From contig CAVQFO010000003.1 of NCBI GenBank assembly GCA_963711725.1, positions 1 to 24,124 of the forward strand: a DNA stretch of 24,124 bases. The letters are read 5' to 3'. Below the pieces are notes generated by a model. It did not search any database and was not told where the DNA came from. It saw only the letters and a list, made by a program, of their open reading frames with translations. Positions 14,949 to 23,001 of this stretch are shown here, one piece after another (positions within the stretch are counted from its first letter, which is position 1; each line of letters opens with the position of its first letter). The DNA comes from CAVQFO01 sp963711725. GTDB taxonomy: Bacteria > Pseudomonadota > Gammaproteobacteria > Nitrococcales > Aquisalimonadaceae. The position numbers were made by a program, and so were the translations under genes.

Positions 14949-15704
14949 ATGCGCCATGTGCTGATCACCGGAGCCGCCAGCGGCATCGGGAAGTCCACGG
15001 CCTTCAAATTCGCCAAGACCGGGTTTCGGGTCTTCATTCTCGACAAAATGCCGGTGGGCGAAGACGTGGCGGCCGAAATCCAGGATGAATACGGCAGCCA
15101 TGTGGCCGAATTCCATCAGGCGGACATCGCGAGCTTCGACGATGTGGCCGAGGCCGTGCGCGCGGCGGGGGAGTGGTTCGACGGCCGCCTGGACGTACTG
15201 GTCAACAACGCGGGCACCATCGAACAACAACCCAACGGGCGCTTCGCCGCCATCACCGACGTGGACGAAGACCTGCTGCAACGGCAATTCACCACCAACG
15301 TGTTCGGCCCGTTCTACATGGTCCGCAACGCCCTGCCGCTGCTGCGTGCCAGCGATACCCCCACCGTGATCAACATCTGCTCGGCGGCGGCGCGGGGCCT
15401 CACCTTGAACTCCCACTACAGCGCCAGCAAGGGCGCGGTGGAATCCTTCACCCGCTCCATGGCCCTGGAGCTGGCTCCGGACGTGGCGGTAATCGGCATT
15501 GCTCCGGGCCTGGTGGAAACGGCGCTGACCGCCGACATGACTGCCGAGGAGCGCGAAGGCTTCGTGGCGGGGATGCTAACCAAGCGCATGGTCAACACCT
15601 GGGAGATCGCCAATCAGATCGTCCACGTGGCCCACCCGGACAGCCGCAGCTTCACCGGCCAGGTCATCCACATCAACGGTGGCCTGTTCCGAGCCATGCC
15701 CTGA
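14949..15704 (+). CDS. SDR family NAD(P)-dependent oxidoreductase
   Basis: The 251-residue enzyme is a classical short-chain dehydrogenase/reductase. The cofactor motif TGAASGIG is at residues 7-14, NNAG at about 82-85, the catalytic serine in NICSAAARG and the YSASK pair near 158-162. An aspartate at the end of the second strand (VFILDKM) suggests preference for NAD(H) over NADP(H), which is inference. It ends with a typical TGQVIHINGGLF. The ATG at 14949 is preceded by GAAGAGGAG; an upstream in-frame start would overlap the transporter gene. It lies between the MFS gene (40 bp) and the zinc-ribbon gene (12 bp), in a probable three-gene operon. The substrate is unknown. Confidence 0.9.
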   Translation: MRHVLITGAASGIGKSTAFKFAKTGFRVFILDKMPVGEDVAAEIQDEYGSHVAEFHQADIASFDDVAEAVRAAGEWFDGRLDVLVNNAGTIEQQPNGRFAAITDVDEDLLQRQFTTNVFGPFYMVRNALPLLRASDTPTVINICSAAARGLTLNSHYSASKGAVESFTRSMALELAPDVAVIGIAPGLVETALTADMTAEEREGFVAGMLTKRMVNTWEIANQIVHVAHPDSRSFTGQVIHINGGLFRAMP

Positions 15705-15716
15705 GCGGACACGCCC

Positions 15717-16013
15717 ATGGACGAACGGGCCGTTATCGAGGAATTCACGCGCCGCCGCCGGCAAGTGACCGGCCTGGCGCTGATCCTCGGCGGCTTCGCC
15801 GGCCTCGCCCTGGTGCTGCTCCATTTCGACATGGCCAGCAGGGTAGCGACGGCCACCGTGATCCTGGGCAGCAGCGTATTCGCGGTTATCGTGAATCTGC
15901 GCCTTTGGCGCTGCCCCTCATGCCAAGGTCATCTGGGGCGCCTGTACCTGGGGCTCAAACAGCCCCGATTCTGCCCCCAGTGCGGCATCCGCCTGGTGGA
16001 CGACGCTTCGTGA
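15717..16013 (+). CDS. Small membrane protein with C-terminal zinc ribbon
   Basis: The 98-residue product has two predicted membrane helices (about residues 17-36 and 43-61) after a short basic N-terminus (EEFTRRRRQ). A cytoplasmic CPSC...CPQC pair about 23 residues apart follows, which would bind one zinc. The topology of a two-helix hairpin plus zinc ribbon occurs in many unnamed proteins; I do not recognise a named family. It starts 12 bp after the SDR stop, so it is probably translated from the same transcript. The function is unknown. Confidence 0.7.
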   Translation: MDERAVIEEFTRRRRQVTGLALILGGFAGLALVLLHFDMASRVATATVILGSSVFAVIVNLRLWRCPSCQGHLGRLYLGLKQPRFCPQCGIRLVDDAS

Positions 16014-16017
16014 AGCA

Positions 16018-16034
16018 GGCCGCGCGAAGCGGCC
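16018..16034. terminator. Hairpin between convergent genes
   Basis: GGCCGC-GCGAA-GCGGCC forms a 6 bp GC stem with a 5-base loop in the 27 bp gap between the zinc-ribbon gene and the convergent alcohol dehydrogenase gene. Its position suits a bidirectional transcript end. No T-run is present on either side, so the call is moderate. Confidence 0.45.
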
Positions 16035-16040
16035 GCCCCC

Positions 16041-17097
16041 TCAACCCGCCTGCAACGTCGCCATATCGATCACGAAGCGGTATTTCACGTCCCCGCGTTG
16101 CATGCGCTCATAGGCTTCGTTGATGTTCTTGATGTCGAGCATCTCCACTTCACAGGCGATGCCGTGCTCGGCGCAGAAGTCGAGCACTTCCTGGGTTTCC
16201 GGAATCCCGCCGATCAGGGAGCCCGCAAGCACGCGTCGCTTGCGGATCAGGTTGCCGCCGTGCACGGGGGGCTCAAGGGTATCGAGCAGCCCCACAAGGA
16301 TATAGGTGCCGTCGACCCGCAACGTGGCCAGATAGGGGTTGAGATCGTGCTGCACAGGCGCGGTATCGAGCACGAAGTCGAGGCTTGCGGCGGCCGCCTC
16401 CATCTGCGCCTCGTCCGTGGAAACCACGACCCGTTCGACGCCATGGCGGCGGGCCTCCTCCACCTTGTCCGGCGACCGGGTGAACAACGTGACCTCGGCG
16501 CCCAAGCGCCTGGGCGAACTTGATACCCATGTGCCCCAGGCCACCCATGCCGACGACGCCGACACGGTCACCGGCCTTGACGCCGAACCGCCGCAAAGGG
16601 GAGTAGGTCGTGATTCCCGCGCACAGCAGGGGCGCCGCCGTGGCGGGATCCAGCTTGTCGGGGATGCGCAGCACGAAGCGCTCGCTGACCACAATCGCTT
16701 CCGAATAACCGCCGTAGGTGCGTGAACCATCGCTCCGGTCCAGGGCGTTGTAGGTCAGCACCATGCCGTTTTCGCAGTACTGCTCCAAGCCTCGTTCACA
16801 GGAAGAACAGTTCCGGCACGAATCCACCATGCATCCCACGCCCACCAGATCACCCGCCCGAAATCGGGTCACGTCGTCACCGACGGTGGTAACCCTCCCG
16901 ATGATCTCGTGGCCGGGTACCACGGGATAGTTCGTGGTCCCCCAGTCATTGTGAACGTAATGGATATCCGTGTGGCAGACGCCGCAATACAGAATCTCGA
17001 TGGCTACATCGTCCGGCCGCGGTGTCCGCCGCTCCAGCGCCATTGGGGCCAGCCCGGAGTCGGCGGAGTGCGCGGCGTAGGCCTTGGCTTGAGACAT
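16041..17097 (-). CDS. Zinc-dependent alcohol/aldehyde dehydrogenase (YahK/CAD-like), frameshifted at 16501-16503
   Basis: This is an NAD(P)-dependent medium-chain dehydrogenase that interconverts alcohols and aldehydes. With one base of the CCC at 16501-16503 removed it is 351 residues, close to E. coli YahK. The catalytic zinc ligands are in CGVCHTDIH (Cys41) and GHE (His63, Glu64). The structural zinc cysteines are C94, C97, C100 and C108. The Rossmann motif GVVGMGGLGHMG comes just before the break, and the other frame continues AEVTLFTRSPDKVEEARRHG. The C-terminus (KYRFVIDMATL) is typical of the cinnamyl-alcohol-dehydrogenase group. The start codon has an ideal AAGGAGGT. It is divergent from the itaconate operon with 422 bp between them, so a shared inducer is possible but not shown. 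Confidence 0.88.
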
Positions 17098-17519
17098 GGG
17101 TCGACCTCCTTGGAATCGGGTGGGCCCTCAATCTTAACCCCTCCCCGTCGTGAAGCCAGACCCGGATTCAGTGTCCGATCGTCGAGAAATTCACGCGCCG
17201 GCGGTGACGAATTACGGCGTTCGCCCTGACTGAGTGATCCGGGGGCACCGGCGCTGCCGGTCGTACAACGGCTACTGGGGCCAGGGGTGTCCGGGGCGGA
17301 CGCAACCCGGGTATTGCCCTCGGTGTCGAGATCCCGGCTTTCGACGGGCCGCCGGGGACCGCACCCCGCGGCACCGCCGGCGGCCATTGCCGTAAATCCC
17401 GAAACACAGGCAGCCTTCGATCTACATGCCGGGGCTGAACGCCGCCTTACGCAAATACGAATTCCCTTCCTTTGCCTAAGTTTTCATCCTGATCCTCAGT
17501 TACAGAATCGGGTTTCGAG
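17098..17519. other. Divergent intergenic region before the itaconate operon
   Basis: No gene is recognised. A small hairpin (ACCGGC-GCT-GCCGGT, 17247-17261) lies near the middle and the candidate operator described separately at 17446-17480. The last 60 bases are AT-richer than the rest, as expected for a promoter, but I cannot place -35 and -10 boxes with confidence. Confidence 0.4.
17446..17480. promoter_or_regulatory. Candidate operator dyad upstream of the itaconate operon
   Basis: CTTACGCAAA (17446-17455) and TTTGCCTAAG (17471-17480) are inverted repeats with one mismatch in ten and a 15 bp spacer. The dyad ends 39 bp before the start codon of the first operon gene. The position and long symmetric form suit a LysR-type binding region, and a LysR gene lies at the operon's end. 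The link is inferred. Confidence 0.5.
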
Positions 17520-18371
17520 ATGGAACAGACGGACGATTTGCAGTGGCTCGGCCGCCGGCAGACGGTGGATGACCATCTGGACCCGGCGCTGGTCCGGCGC
17601 ATGGCGGCACTCTTTGATCGCGACATGGCGACGACCTCGGAATGCTTGCCCCCCTTGTGGCACTGGGCATTCTTCCAGGCGCCGAACGGCCAGTCGGAAC
17701 TGGGCCTAGACGGACACCCCGAAAACGATGGTTTCCTGCCACGCCGTAACGGTCGTCAACGTATGTGGGCGGGGGGCGAAGTGATGTTTCGGCGTCCCCT
17801 GCGGCCCGGCCGTCCCGCCCGCCGGATCTCGACCCTGGAAAACGTCGAGCGGAAACAGGGCAGGACCGGGGCCTTGACGTTTCTGCTGGTGCGTCACGAG
17901 TACTTCCAGGACCACGATGGCCCTACCGGCGCCACAGTCCCCGCAATCATCGAACGGCAGGACATCGTATACCGGGACCCGGCTCCGCCCAAGACGGGTC
18001 CGGGCGAGCCCCCGCCCACGGCGCAATGGCAGCGGGAAGTGACACCCACGACCACTTTGCTGTTTCGCTACAGCGCGGCGACGTTCAACGGCCACCGGAT
18101 TCACTACGACCACCCTTATGCCACGGAGCAGGAGGGCTACCCCGGCTTGGTCGTACACGGCCCGCTCATCACCACGCTGATGGTCGATGCCTTCGTAGCC
18201 GCGCAGCCGCAAGCGCGTCTGCGGCGGCTTCGCTATCGCGGACGCATGCCCTTGATCTCGCCGACGCCGTTCCAGGTGGCCGGCTGCATCGAGGAGACGG
18301 GCCGCGCGGCGCTTTGGGCGGCCAATGACAACGGGATCGCGCACCGGGCCACGCTAGAGTTCGACACCTGA
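17520..18371 (+). CDS. ich: Itaconyl-CoA hydratase (MaoC-type)
   Basis: The 283-residue double hot-dog hydratase resembles mesaconyl-C4-CoA hydratase and P. aeruginosa Ich, which adds water to itaconyl-CoA to give (S)-citramalyl-CoA. The N-terminal half has LPPLWHWAFFQ, GFLPR and RMWAGGEVMF. The C-terminal hot-dog holds the hydratase pattern FNGHRIHYDHPYA (Asn190, His195), then GYPGLVVHGPL. The length suits this family. The ribosome site is weak (only CGAG before the ATG). It is the first gene of the operon, 35 bp before the acyl-CoA dehydrogenase. In P. aeruginosa the homologous gene (PA0878) is likewise followed by an acyl-CoA dehydrogenase gene. The alternative substrate is mesaconyl-CoA; the co-encoded CoA-transferase and lyase fit either. 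Confidence 0.82.
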   Translation: MEQTDDLQWLGRRQTVDDHLDPALVRRMAALFDRDMATTSECLPPLWHWAFFQAPNGQSELGLDGHPENDGFLPRRNGRQRMWAGGEVMFRRPLRPGRPARRISTLENVERKQGRTGALTFLLVRHEYFQDHDGPTGATVPAIIERQDIVYRDPAPPKTGPGEPPPTAQWQREVTPTTTLLFRYSAATFNGHRIHYDHPYATEQEGYPGLVVHGPLITTLMVDAFVAAQPQARLRRLRYRGRMPLISPTPFQVAGCIEETGRAALWAANDNGIAHRATLEFDT

Positions 18372-18406
18372 GCCGGTCGCGTCAAGAAATGCAGCAAGGA
18401 GAAATA

Positions 18407-19564
18407 ATGCTCGATCACGAAGACATGCAGGCCATCCGCAAGGGCGTGGCCGATCTTTGCGCACAGTTCGGCGGCGGCTACTGGCGCGAACTGGACGAGA
18501 AAAAGGCGTTTCCGGAGGAGTTCGTCGCGGCCATGACCGAGGCCGGCTGGCTGGCGGCCATGATCCCCGAGGAGTACGGCGGTTCCGGTCTGGGCCTGGC
18601 CGAGGCCTCCGTCATCCTGGAGGAGGTCAACCGCTGCGGCGGCAACTCCGGCACCATTCACGGCCAGATGTACAACATGTTCACCCTGCTGCGCCACGGC
18701 AGTGACGCCCAGAAGGAGCGCTATCTGCCCAAGTTCGCCTCCGGCGAGCTACGCCTGCAGTCGATGGGTGTGACCGAGCCCACCACCGGCACGGACACCA
18801 CCCAGCTCAAAACCACGGCGGTGCGAAAGGGCGACCGCTATGTGGTGAATGGCCAGAAGGTGTGGATCTCCCGTATCCAGCACTCCGATCTCATGATCCT
18901 GCTGGCCCGGACCACCCCGCGGGACCAGGTGGCGAAGAAATCCGAAGGCATGTCCATTTTCCTGGTGGATCTGCACGAGGCCATTGGCAACGGCCTGACC
19001 GTTCAGCCCATCGCGAACATGGTCAATCACGAAACCAACGAACTGTTCTTTGACGATCTGGAGTTGCCCCTGGACAGCCTGATCGGCGAGGAGGGCAAGG
19101 GCTTCAAATACATCCTCGCCGGCCTCAACGCCGAGCGGACCCTGATCGCCGCCGAGTGCATCGGCGACGGCCGCTGGTTCATCGACCACGCCAGCAAATA
19201 CGCCAGCGAGCGCGTGGTCTTCGGCCGCCCCATTGGCCAGAACCAGGGGGTGCAATTCCCTCTCGCGGAAGCGCACATCGAGGTCGAGGCCGCCGACCTC
19301 ATGCGGTGGCAGGCCTGCGAGCTCTACGACCGGGGGGAAGACGCGGGCGTGGCCGCCAATATGGCCAAGTACCTCGCCGCGAAGGCCTCCTGGGAGGCCG
19401 CCAACGCCTGCCTTCAGACGTACGGCGGCTTTGGCTTCGCCAATGAATACGACGTGGAGCGAAAATTCCGCGAGACCCGTCTTTACCAGGTTGCGCCCAT
19501 CTCCACCAACCTGATCCTGTCCTACGTCGGCGAACGCGTCCTGGGGATGCCGCGCTCTTTCTGA
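18407..19564 (+). CDS. Acyl-CoA dehydrogenase of the itaconate operon
   Basis: The 385-residue FAD enzyme oxidises an acyl-CoA to its alpha,beta-enoyl-CoA. I chose the ATG at 18407 because AAGGAG lies just before it, after an in-frame ATG at 18389. Family blocks are present: EYGGSGLGLAEAS, SMGVTEPTTGTDTTQLKTTA (flavin-binding), GRPIGQNQGVQFPLAE and YGGFGFANEYDVERKFRETR. The usual C-terminal YEGTxEI with the catalytic glutamate is replaced by YQVAPIS. Glu243 in GLNAERTLIAAE sits where isovaleryl- and long-chain dehydrogenases keep their catalytic base, so the enzyme is probably active. Its counterpart in P. aeruginosa is PA0879, without an assigned reaction that I know of. Methylsuccinyl-CoA to mesaconyl-CoA is a reasonable guess. 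It starts 35 bp after ich. Confidence 0.85.
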   Translation: MLDHEDMQAIRKGVADLCAQFGGGYWRELDEKKAFPEEFVAAMTEAGWLAAMIPEEYGGSGLGLAEASVILEEVNRCGGNSGTIHGQMYNMFTLLRHGSDAQKERYLPKFASGELRLQSMGVTEPTTGTDTTQLKTTAVRKGDRYVVNGQKVWISRIQHSDLMILLARTTPRDQVAKKSEGMSIFLVDLHEAIGNGLTVQPIANMVNHETNELFFDDLELPLDSLIGEEGKGFKYILAGLNAERTLIAAECIGDGRWFIDHASKYASERVVFGRPIGQNQGVQFPLAEAHIEVEAADLMRWQACELYDRGEDAGVAANMAKYLAAKASWEAANACLQTYGGFGFANEYDVERKFRETRLYQVAPISTNLILSYVGERVLGMPRSF

Positions 19565-19576
19565 CGGAGACCGACA

Positions 19577-20974
19577 ATGAACAACATAGCGCCAGCAACT
19601 CACGTGCTTGCGGAGTTTATAGCTGACCTCCGGCTTGAAGATGTACCCCGGCCCGTGGTCGAACGCACCAAAGATTTGTTTCTCGACTGGCTCGCCTCGG
19701 CCCTTGCCGGCAAGGGCCGGCATCCCGTACCGGTATTCGAGCGGTATGCGGATGAAATGGGCCCGGCCCAGGGCTCCAGCATGATCCTGGTCAGCCGCCG
19801 TTCCACGTCCGCCCACTTTGCGGCTATGGTCAACGCGGCCTCCTCACACTTGGTGGAGCAGGACGATCTCCACAACAGCTCGGTGCTACACCCCGCCACC
19901 GTGGTATTCCCCGCGGTTTTGGCCGCCGCCCAGGATCTCGGCAGATCCGGCGCCGATTTGCTGGTGGCGGCCATCGCGGGCTACGAGGCCGGCATACGGA
20001 TCGGGGAATTCCTGGGCCGCACCCATTACCGGGTTTTCCACACCACGGGAACCGTTGGAACGTTGGCCGCGGCCGCAGGCGTGGCGCGCCTTCGCGATTT
20101 CGACAGCGATCAGATGATCAATGTCCTTGGTTCGGCCGGCACACAGGCCGCCGGCTTGTGGGAATTCCTACGCGACGCGGCCGACTCCAAGCAGTTGCAT
20201 ACCGCCAAGGCAGCTTCCGATGGCCTGCTGGCGGCCTACATGACCGCCAGCGGCCTCACGGGTGCGCGGAACATTCTCGAAGGTCCCCAGGGCATGGCCG
20301 CGGGCATGTCCCGGGACGCCGATGCCGGACGGCTCATCGACGGACTGGGCAGCCGCTGGGCCACTGCCGAGACGTCGTTCAAGTTCCACGCATCCTGCCG
20401 GCACACCCACCCGGCCGCGGACGCACTTCTGCTGCTGATGCGGCGCGAGGGCCTGAGCCACGATCAGATCGCGTCCGTCACCACCCGGGTGCACCAGGCT
20501 GCCATCGACGTGCTCGGGGGCGTGGACGTGCCGACCACCGTGCACCAGGCCAAATTCTCCATGGGCACAGTGCTGGGGCTCATCGCGGTCTACGGATATG
20601 CCGGATTGGAGGAATTCGAACAGTACGCGTTGGACGACGAGCCCGTCGCCGCGTTCCGCCGCAAGGTGCAGATGGCGCTCGACCCCGAAGTGGACAATGC
20701 CTACCCCGGACGCTGGCTGGGGCGGGTGGACGTAACGACCACCGACGGTCGCCATTTGTCCGCGGCCGTGGACGAACCCAAGGGCGACCCGGGCAATACT
20801 CTTTCGCGTCCCGAACTCGAGGACAAGCTGCGCCGGCTCGCACGATTCTCCAATGCCGCCACGGACCGCGAGGTTGATGCATTGATCGAGCAGGTTTGGC
20901 GCCTGGAGCAATTGCCGACGGTGAATACGCTGCTTGCCACAGACACACCGAAGGAGGCCGTTCATGACGCGTAG
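19577..20974 (+). CDS. MmgE/PrpD family protein of the itaconate operon
   Basis: The 465-residue protein belongs to the MmgE/PrpD superfamily, which includes 2-methylcitrate dehydratase and cis-aconitate decarboxylase (the enzyme that makes itaconate). Family features are VVERTKDLFLDWLASALAG, the active-site stretch HLVEQDDLHNSSVLHPATVV, the FHTTGTVGTLAAAAG block, SKQLHTAKAASDGLLAAYMT, and FKFHASCRHTHPAADALL leading to the second domain. It is not close to typical PrpD in length or in the local sequence I can see. In P. aeruginosa the same position holds PA0881. Its role in itaconate use is not established: it could make itaconate from cis-aconitate, or act on an isomer. It starts 12 bp after the dehydrogenase gene and overlaps the CoA-transferase by 11 bp. 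Confidence 0.85.
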   Translation: MNNIAPATHVLAEFIADLRLEDVPRPVVERTKDLFLDWLASALAGKGRHPVPVFERYADEMGPAQGSSMILVSRRSTSAHFAAMVNAASSHLVEQDDLHNSSVLHPATVVFPAVLAAAQDLGRSGADLLVAAIAGYEAGIRIGEFLGRTHYRVFHTTGTVGTLAAAAGVARLRDFDSDQMINVLGSAGTQAAGLWEFLRDAADSKQLHTAKAASDGLLAAYMTASGLTGARNILEGPQGMAAGMSRDADAGRLIDGLGSRWATAETSFKFHASCRHTHPAADALLLLMRREGLSHDQIASVTTRVHQAAIDVLGGVDVPTTVHQAKFSMGTVLGLIAVYGYAGLEEFEQYALDDEPVAAFRRKVQMALDPEVDNAYPGRWLGRVDVTTTDGRHLSAAVDEPKGDPGNTLSRPELEDKLRRLARFSNAATDREVDALIEQVWRLEQLPTVNTLLATDTPKEAVHDA

Positions 20975-22157
20975 AGACGCTCCCCGGCCGCTGGACGGCA
21001 TCACGGTGGTGAGCCTCGAACACGCTATTGCCGCGCCGTTCTGCACGCGCCAGCTAGCCGACCTTGGAGCCCGGGTCATCAAGATCGAGCGCCCCGGCGT
21101 AGGGGACTTCGCCCGAGGCTACGACGAACGGGTCCGGGGCTTGGCTTCCCACTTCGTCTGGACCAATCGCTCCAAGGAAAGCCTGACCCTCAACCTCAAA
21201 GCGGAGGAAGGTCAGGACATTCTGCGCCGGCTGCTCGGGGAGACCGATGTGCTGGTACAGAATCTGGCACCCGGCGCGACCGAGCGCATGGGCCTGTCGT
21301 TCGAAGCCCTCAATGAGCGGTACCCGGATCTCGTGGTCTGCGACATTTCCGGCTACGGCGGCGACGGCCCTTATCGGGATCGGAAGGCCTACGATCTGCT
21401 GATTCAGAGCGAATCAGGGTTTCTCTCCGTGACCGGATCGCCGGACGAACCGGCGAAGGCCGGCTGCTCGATCTCCGACATTGCCGCGGGCATGTATGCC
21501 TACTCGAGCATCCTGGCGGCCCTCATTCAGCGGGGTCTTACCGGCCGGGGCAGCCACATCGACGTCTCCATGCTGGAGAGCATGGTGGAATGGATGAACT
21601 ACCCTTTGTACTACGCGTTCGACGGCGCGGAACCCCCGGCACGGGCCGGAGCGTCCCATGCCACGATCTATCCCTACGGTCCCTTCCCGACGGGCGACGG
21701 CACCGTAATGCTCGGTCTCCAGAACGAGCGAGAGTGGAGGGCATTCTGTACAGAGGTTCTGCAGCAGCCGGAACTCACGGAAGACCCCCGGTTCGATGCC
21801 AATGCCAAACGCAGCGCGGCCCGTGTGGAGCTCAACCGGATCATCGGCGACGCGTTTGCCGGCCTGCAGTCGGCGGACGTGCGGCAACGCCTGGAGCACG
21901 CGGGGATCGCCAACGCAAACGTCAACACCATGCGCGACGTGTGGGACCATCCCCAGCTCAAGGCTCGGCATCGCTGGGTGGAAATCGGCAGCCCGGCGGG
22001 GACCTTACCCGCACTGTTGCCACCCGGGGGGAGCAATACCTTTGGGCCCCGCATGGACCCGGTTCCGGCCCTGGGCGAGCACACGGACTGTATCCTGGCC
22101 GAACTGGGTTTCACGGCAACCGCGATCAAGCAGTTACACCATGACGGCACCGTCTGA
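20964..22157 (+). CDS. ict: Class III CoA-transferase, probable itaconate CoA-transferase
   Basis: The 397-residue enzyme belongs to the CaiB/BaiF (class III) family; P. aeruginosa Ict moves CoA from succinyl-CoA to itaconate. The ATG at 20964 is chosen because AAGGAGG is just before it; an in-frame upstream ATG at 20934 lies inside the preceding gene. The conserved start (LDGITVVSLEHAIAAPFCTRQLADLGA, RVIKIE) and NRSKESLTLNLK are present. The catalytic aspartate is Asp144 in AYDLLIQSESGF. GYGGDGPY, GRGSHIDVSMLESM and YPYGPFPTGDGTV also fit. It overlaps the preceding gene by 11 bp and the lyase gene by 17 bp, implying coupled translation. The neighbours support itaconate or mesaconate as acceptor; the exact substrate cannot be read from the sequence. 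Confidence 0.85.
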   Translation: MTRRDAPRPLDGITVVSLEHAIAAPFCTRQLADLGARVIKIERPGVGDFARGYDERVRGLASHFVWTNRSKESLTLNLKAEEGQDILRRLLGETDVLVQNLAPGATERMGLSFEALNERYPDLVVCDISGYGGDGPYRDRKAYDLLIQSESGFLSVTGSPDEPAKAGCSISDIAAGMYAYSSILAALIQRGLTGRGSHIDVSMLESMVEWMNYPLYYAFDGAEPPARAGASHATIYPYGPFPTGDGTVMLGLQNEREWRAFCTEVLQQPELTEDPRFDANAKRSAARVELNRIIGDAFAGLQSADVRQRLEHAGIANANVNTMRDVWDHPQLKARHRWVEIGSPAGTLPALLPPGGSNTFGPRMDPVPALGEHTDCILAELGFTATAIKQLHHDGTV

Positions 22158-23001
22158 CACCGAAACATCCCGCTTCCCCGCGGCCGGCCGGACCGGTCGC
22201 TCGGCGCTGTTCGTGCCGGCCACGCGACCGGACCGGATCCCCAAGGCGCTCGCGAGCGGCGCCGATGCCGTTATCGTCGATCTGGAGGACGCGGTGGCGC
22301 CCGAGGCCAAGGAACAGGCGCGGGATGCCTTGGGGGCCTTCGCTCTCGAAAACCCGGCGGCCGGTATTCTCGTGCGGATCAATGCCCCCGACACGGCCGA
22401 GTTCGAGCGGGATCTGGCGCTTTGTGCGCGATACGAGGCGATCGCGGGCGTCATGGTACCCAAGGCGGAGCGCCCCGAGGATCTGAGGCGAGTACTTACC
22501 GATACCGAAAAACCCGTGTGGGCGTTGGTCGAGAGTGCCCGGGGCGTGGACCGCGTCGCCGATATAGCGCGAATTCCCGGCGTGGAACGACTGAGCTTCG
22601 GGGCCTTGGACCTCGCCCTGGATCTGGACCTGCTCAACGGCCACACGGGCGCCGAAACGATTCTGGACCAGGCGCGCTACGCCATGGTTCTGCAATCGCG
22701 CGTGGCCGGGCTGCTGGCGCCGCTGGCGGGCGTGTGTCCGACCATCAATGACAGCGATGCCGTGATGCACGCTGGCGAACGCGCCCGGGCTATGGGCTTC
22801 GGGGGCATGCTCTGCATCCACCCGGCACAGATTGAGCCGGTGCATCGCGCATTCGCGCCCACCCTGGAAGAAGTGGCATGGGCCCGACGCGTACTGGCGG
22901 CCGACAGCGGAGGCAGCGGTGCCTACCAAGTGGACGGACAAATGGTCGACGCGCCGGTTATCGAAAGGGCGCGCCGCATACTTGCGCGCGGGTCCCGATA
23001 A
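22141..23001 (+). CDS. ccl: HpcH/HpaI-type lyase, probable (S)-citramalyl-CoA lyase
   Basis: The 286-residue citrate-lyase beta-like protein would split (S)-citramalyl-CoA to acetyl-CoA and pyruvate. The TIM-barrel motifs are in order: SALFVPATRPDRIPKAL, GADAVIVDLEDAVAPEAKEQAR, ILVRIN, GVMVPKAE, WALVESARGV (metal/substrate glutamate), LSFGALDLALDL (metal aspartate), GFGGMLCIHPAQI and MVDAPVIERARRIL. The ATG at 22141 lies inside the end of the CoA-transferase gene (17 bp overlap) with no clear Shine-Dalgarno, so translational coupling is likely. It is the last metabolic gene of the operon; a 339 bp gap separates it from the LysR gene. The malyl-CoA lyases are the main alternative in this family, but the operon favours citramalyl-CoA. 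Confidence 0.86.
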   Translation: MTAPSDTETSRFPAAGRTGRSALFVPATRPDRIPKALASGADAVIVDLEDAVAPEAKEQARDALGAFALENPAAGILVRINAPDTAEFERDLALCARYEAIAGVMVPKAERPEDLRRVLTDTEKPVWALVESARGVDRVADIARIPGVERLSFGALDLALDLDLLNGHTGAETILDQARYAMVLQSRVAGLLAPLAGVCPTINDSDAVMHAGERARAMGFGGMLCIHPAQIEPVHRAFAPTLEEVAWARRVLAADSGGSGAYQVDGQMVDAPVIERARRILARGSR

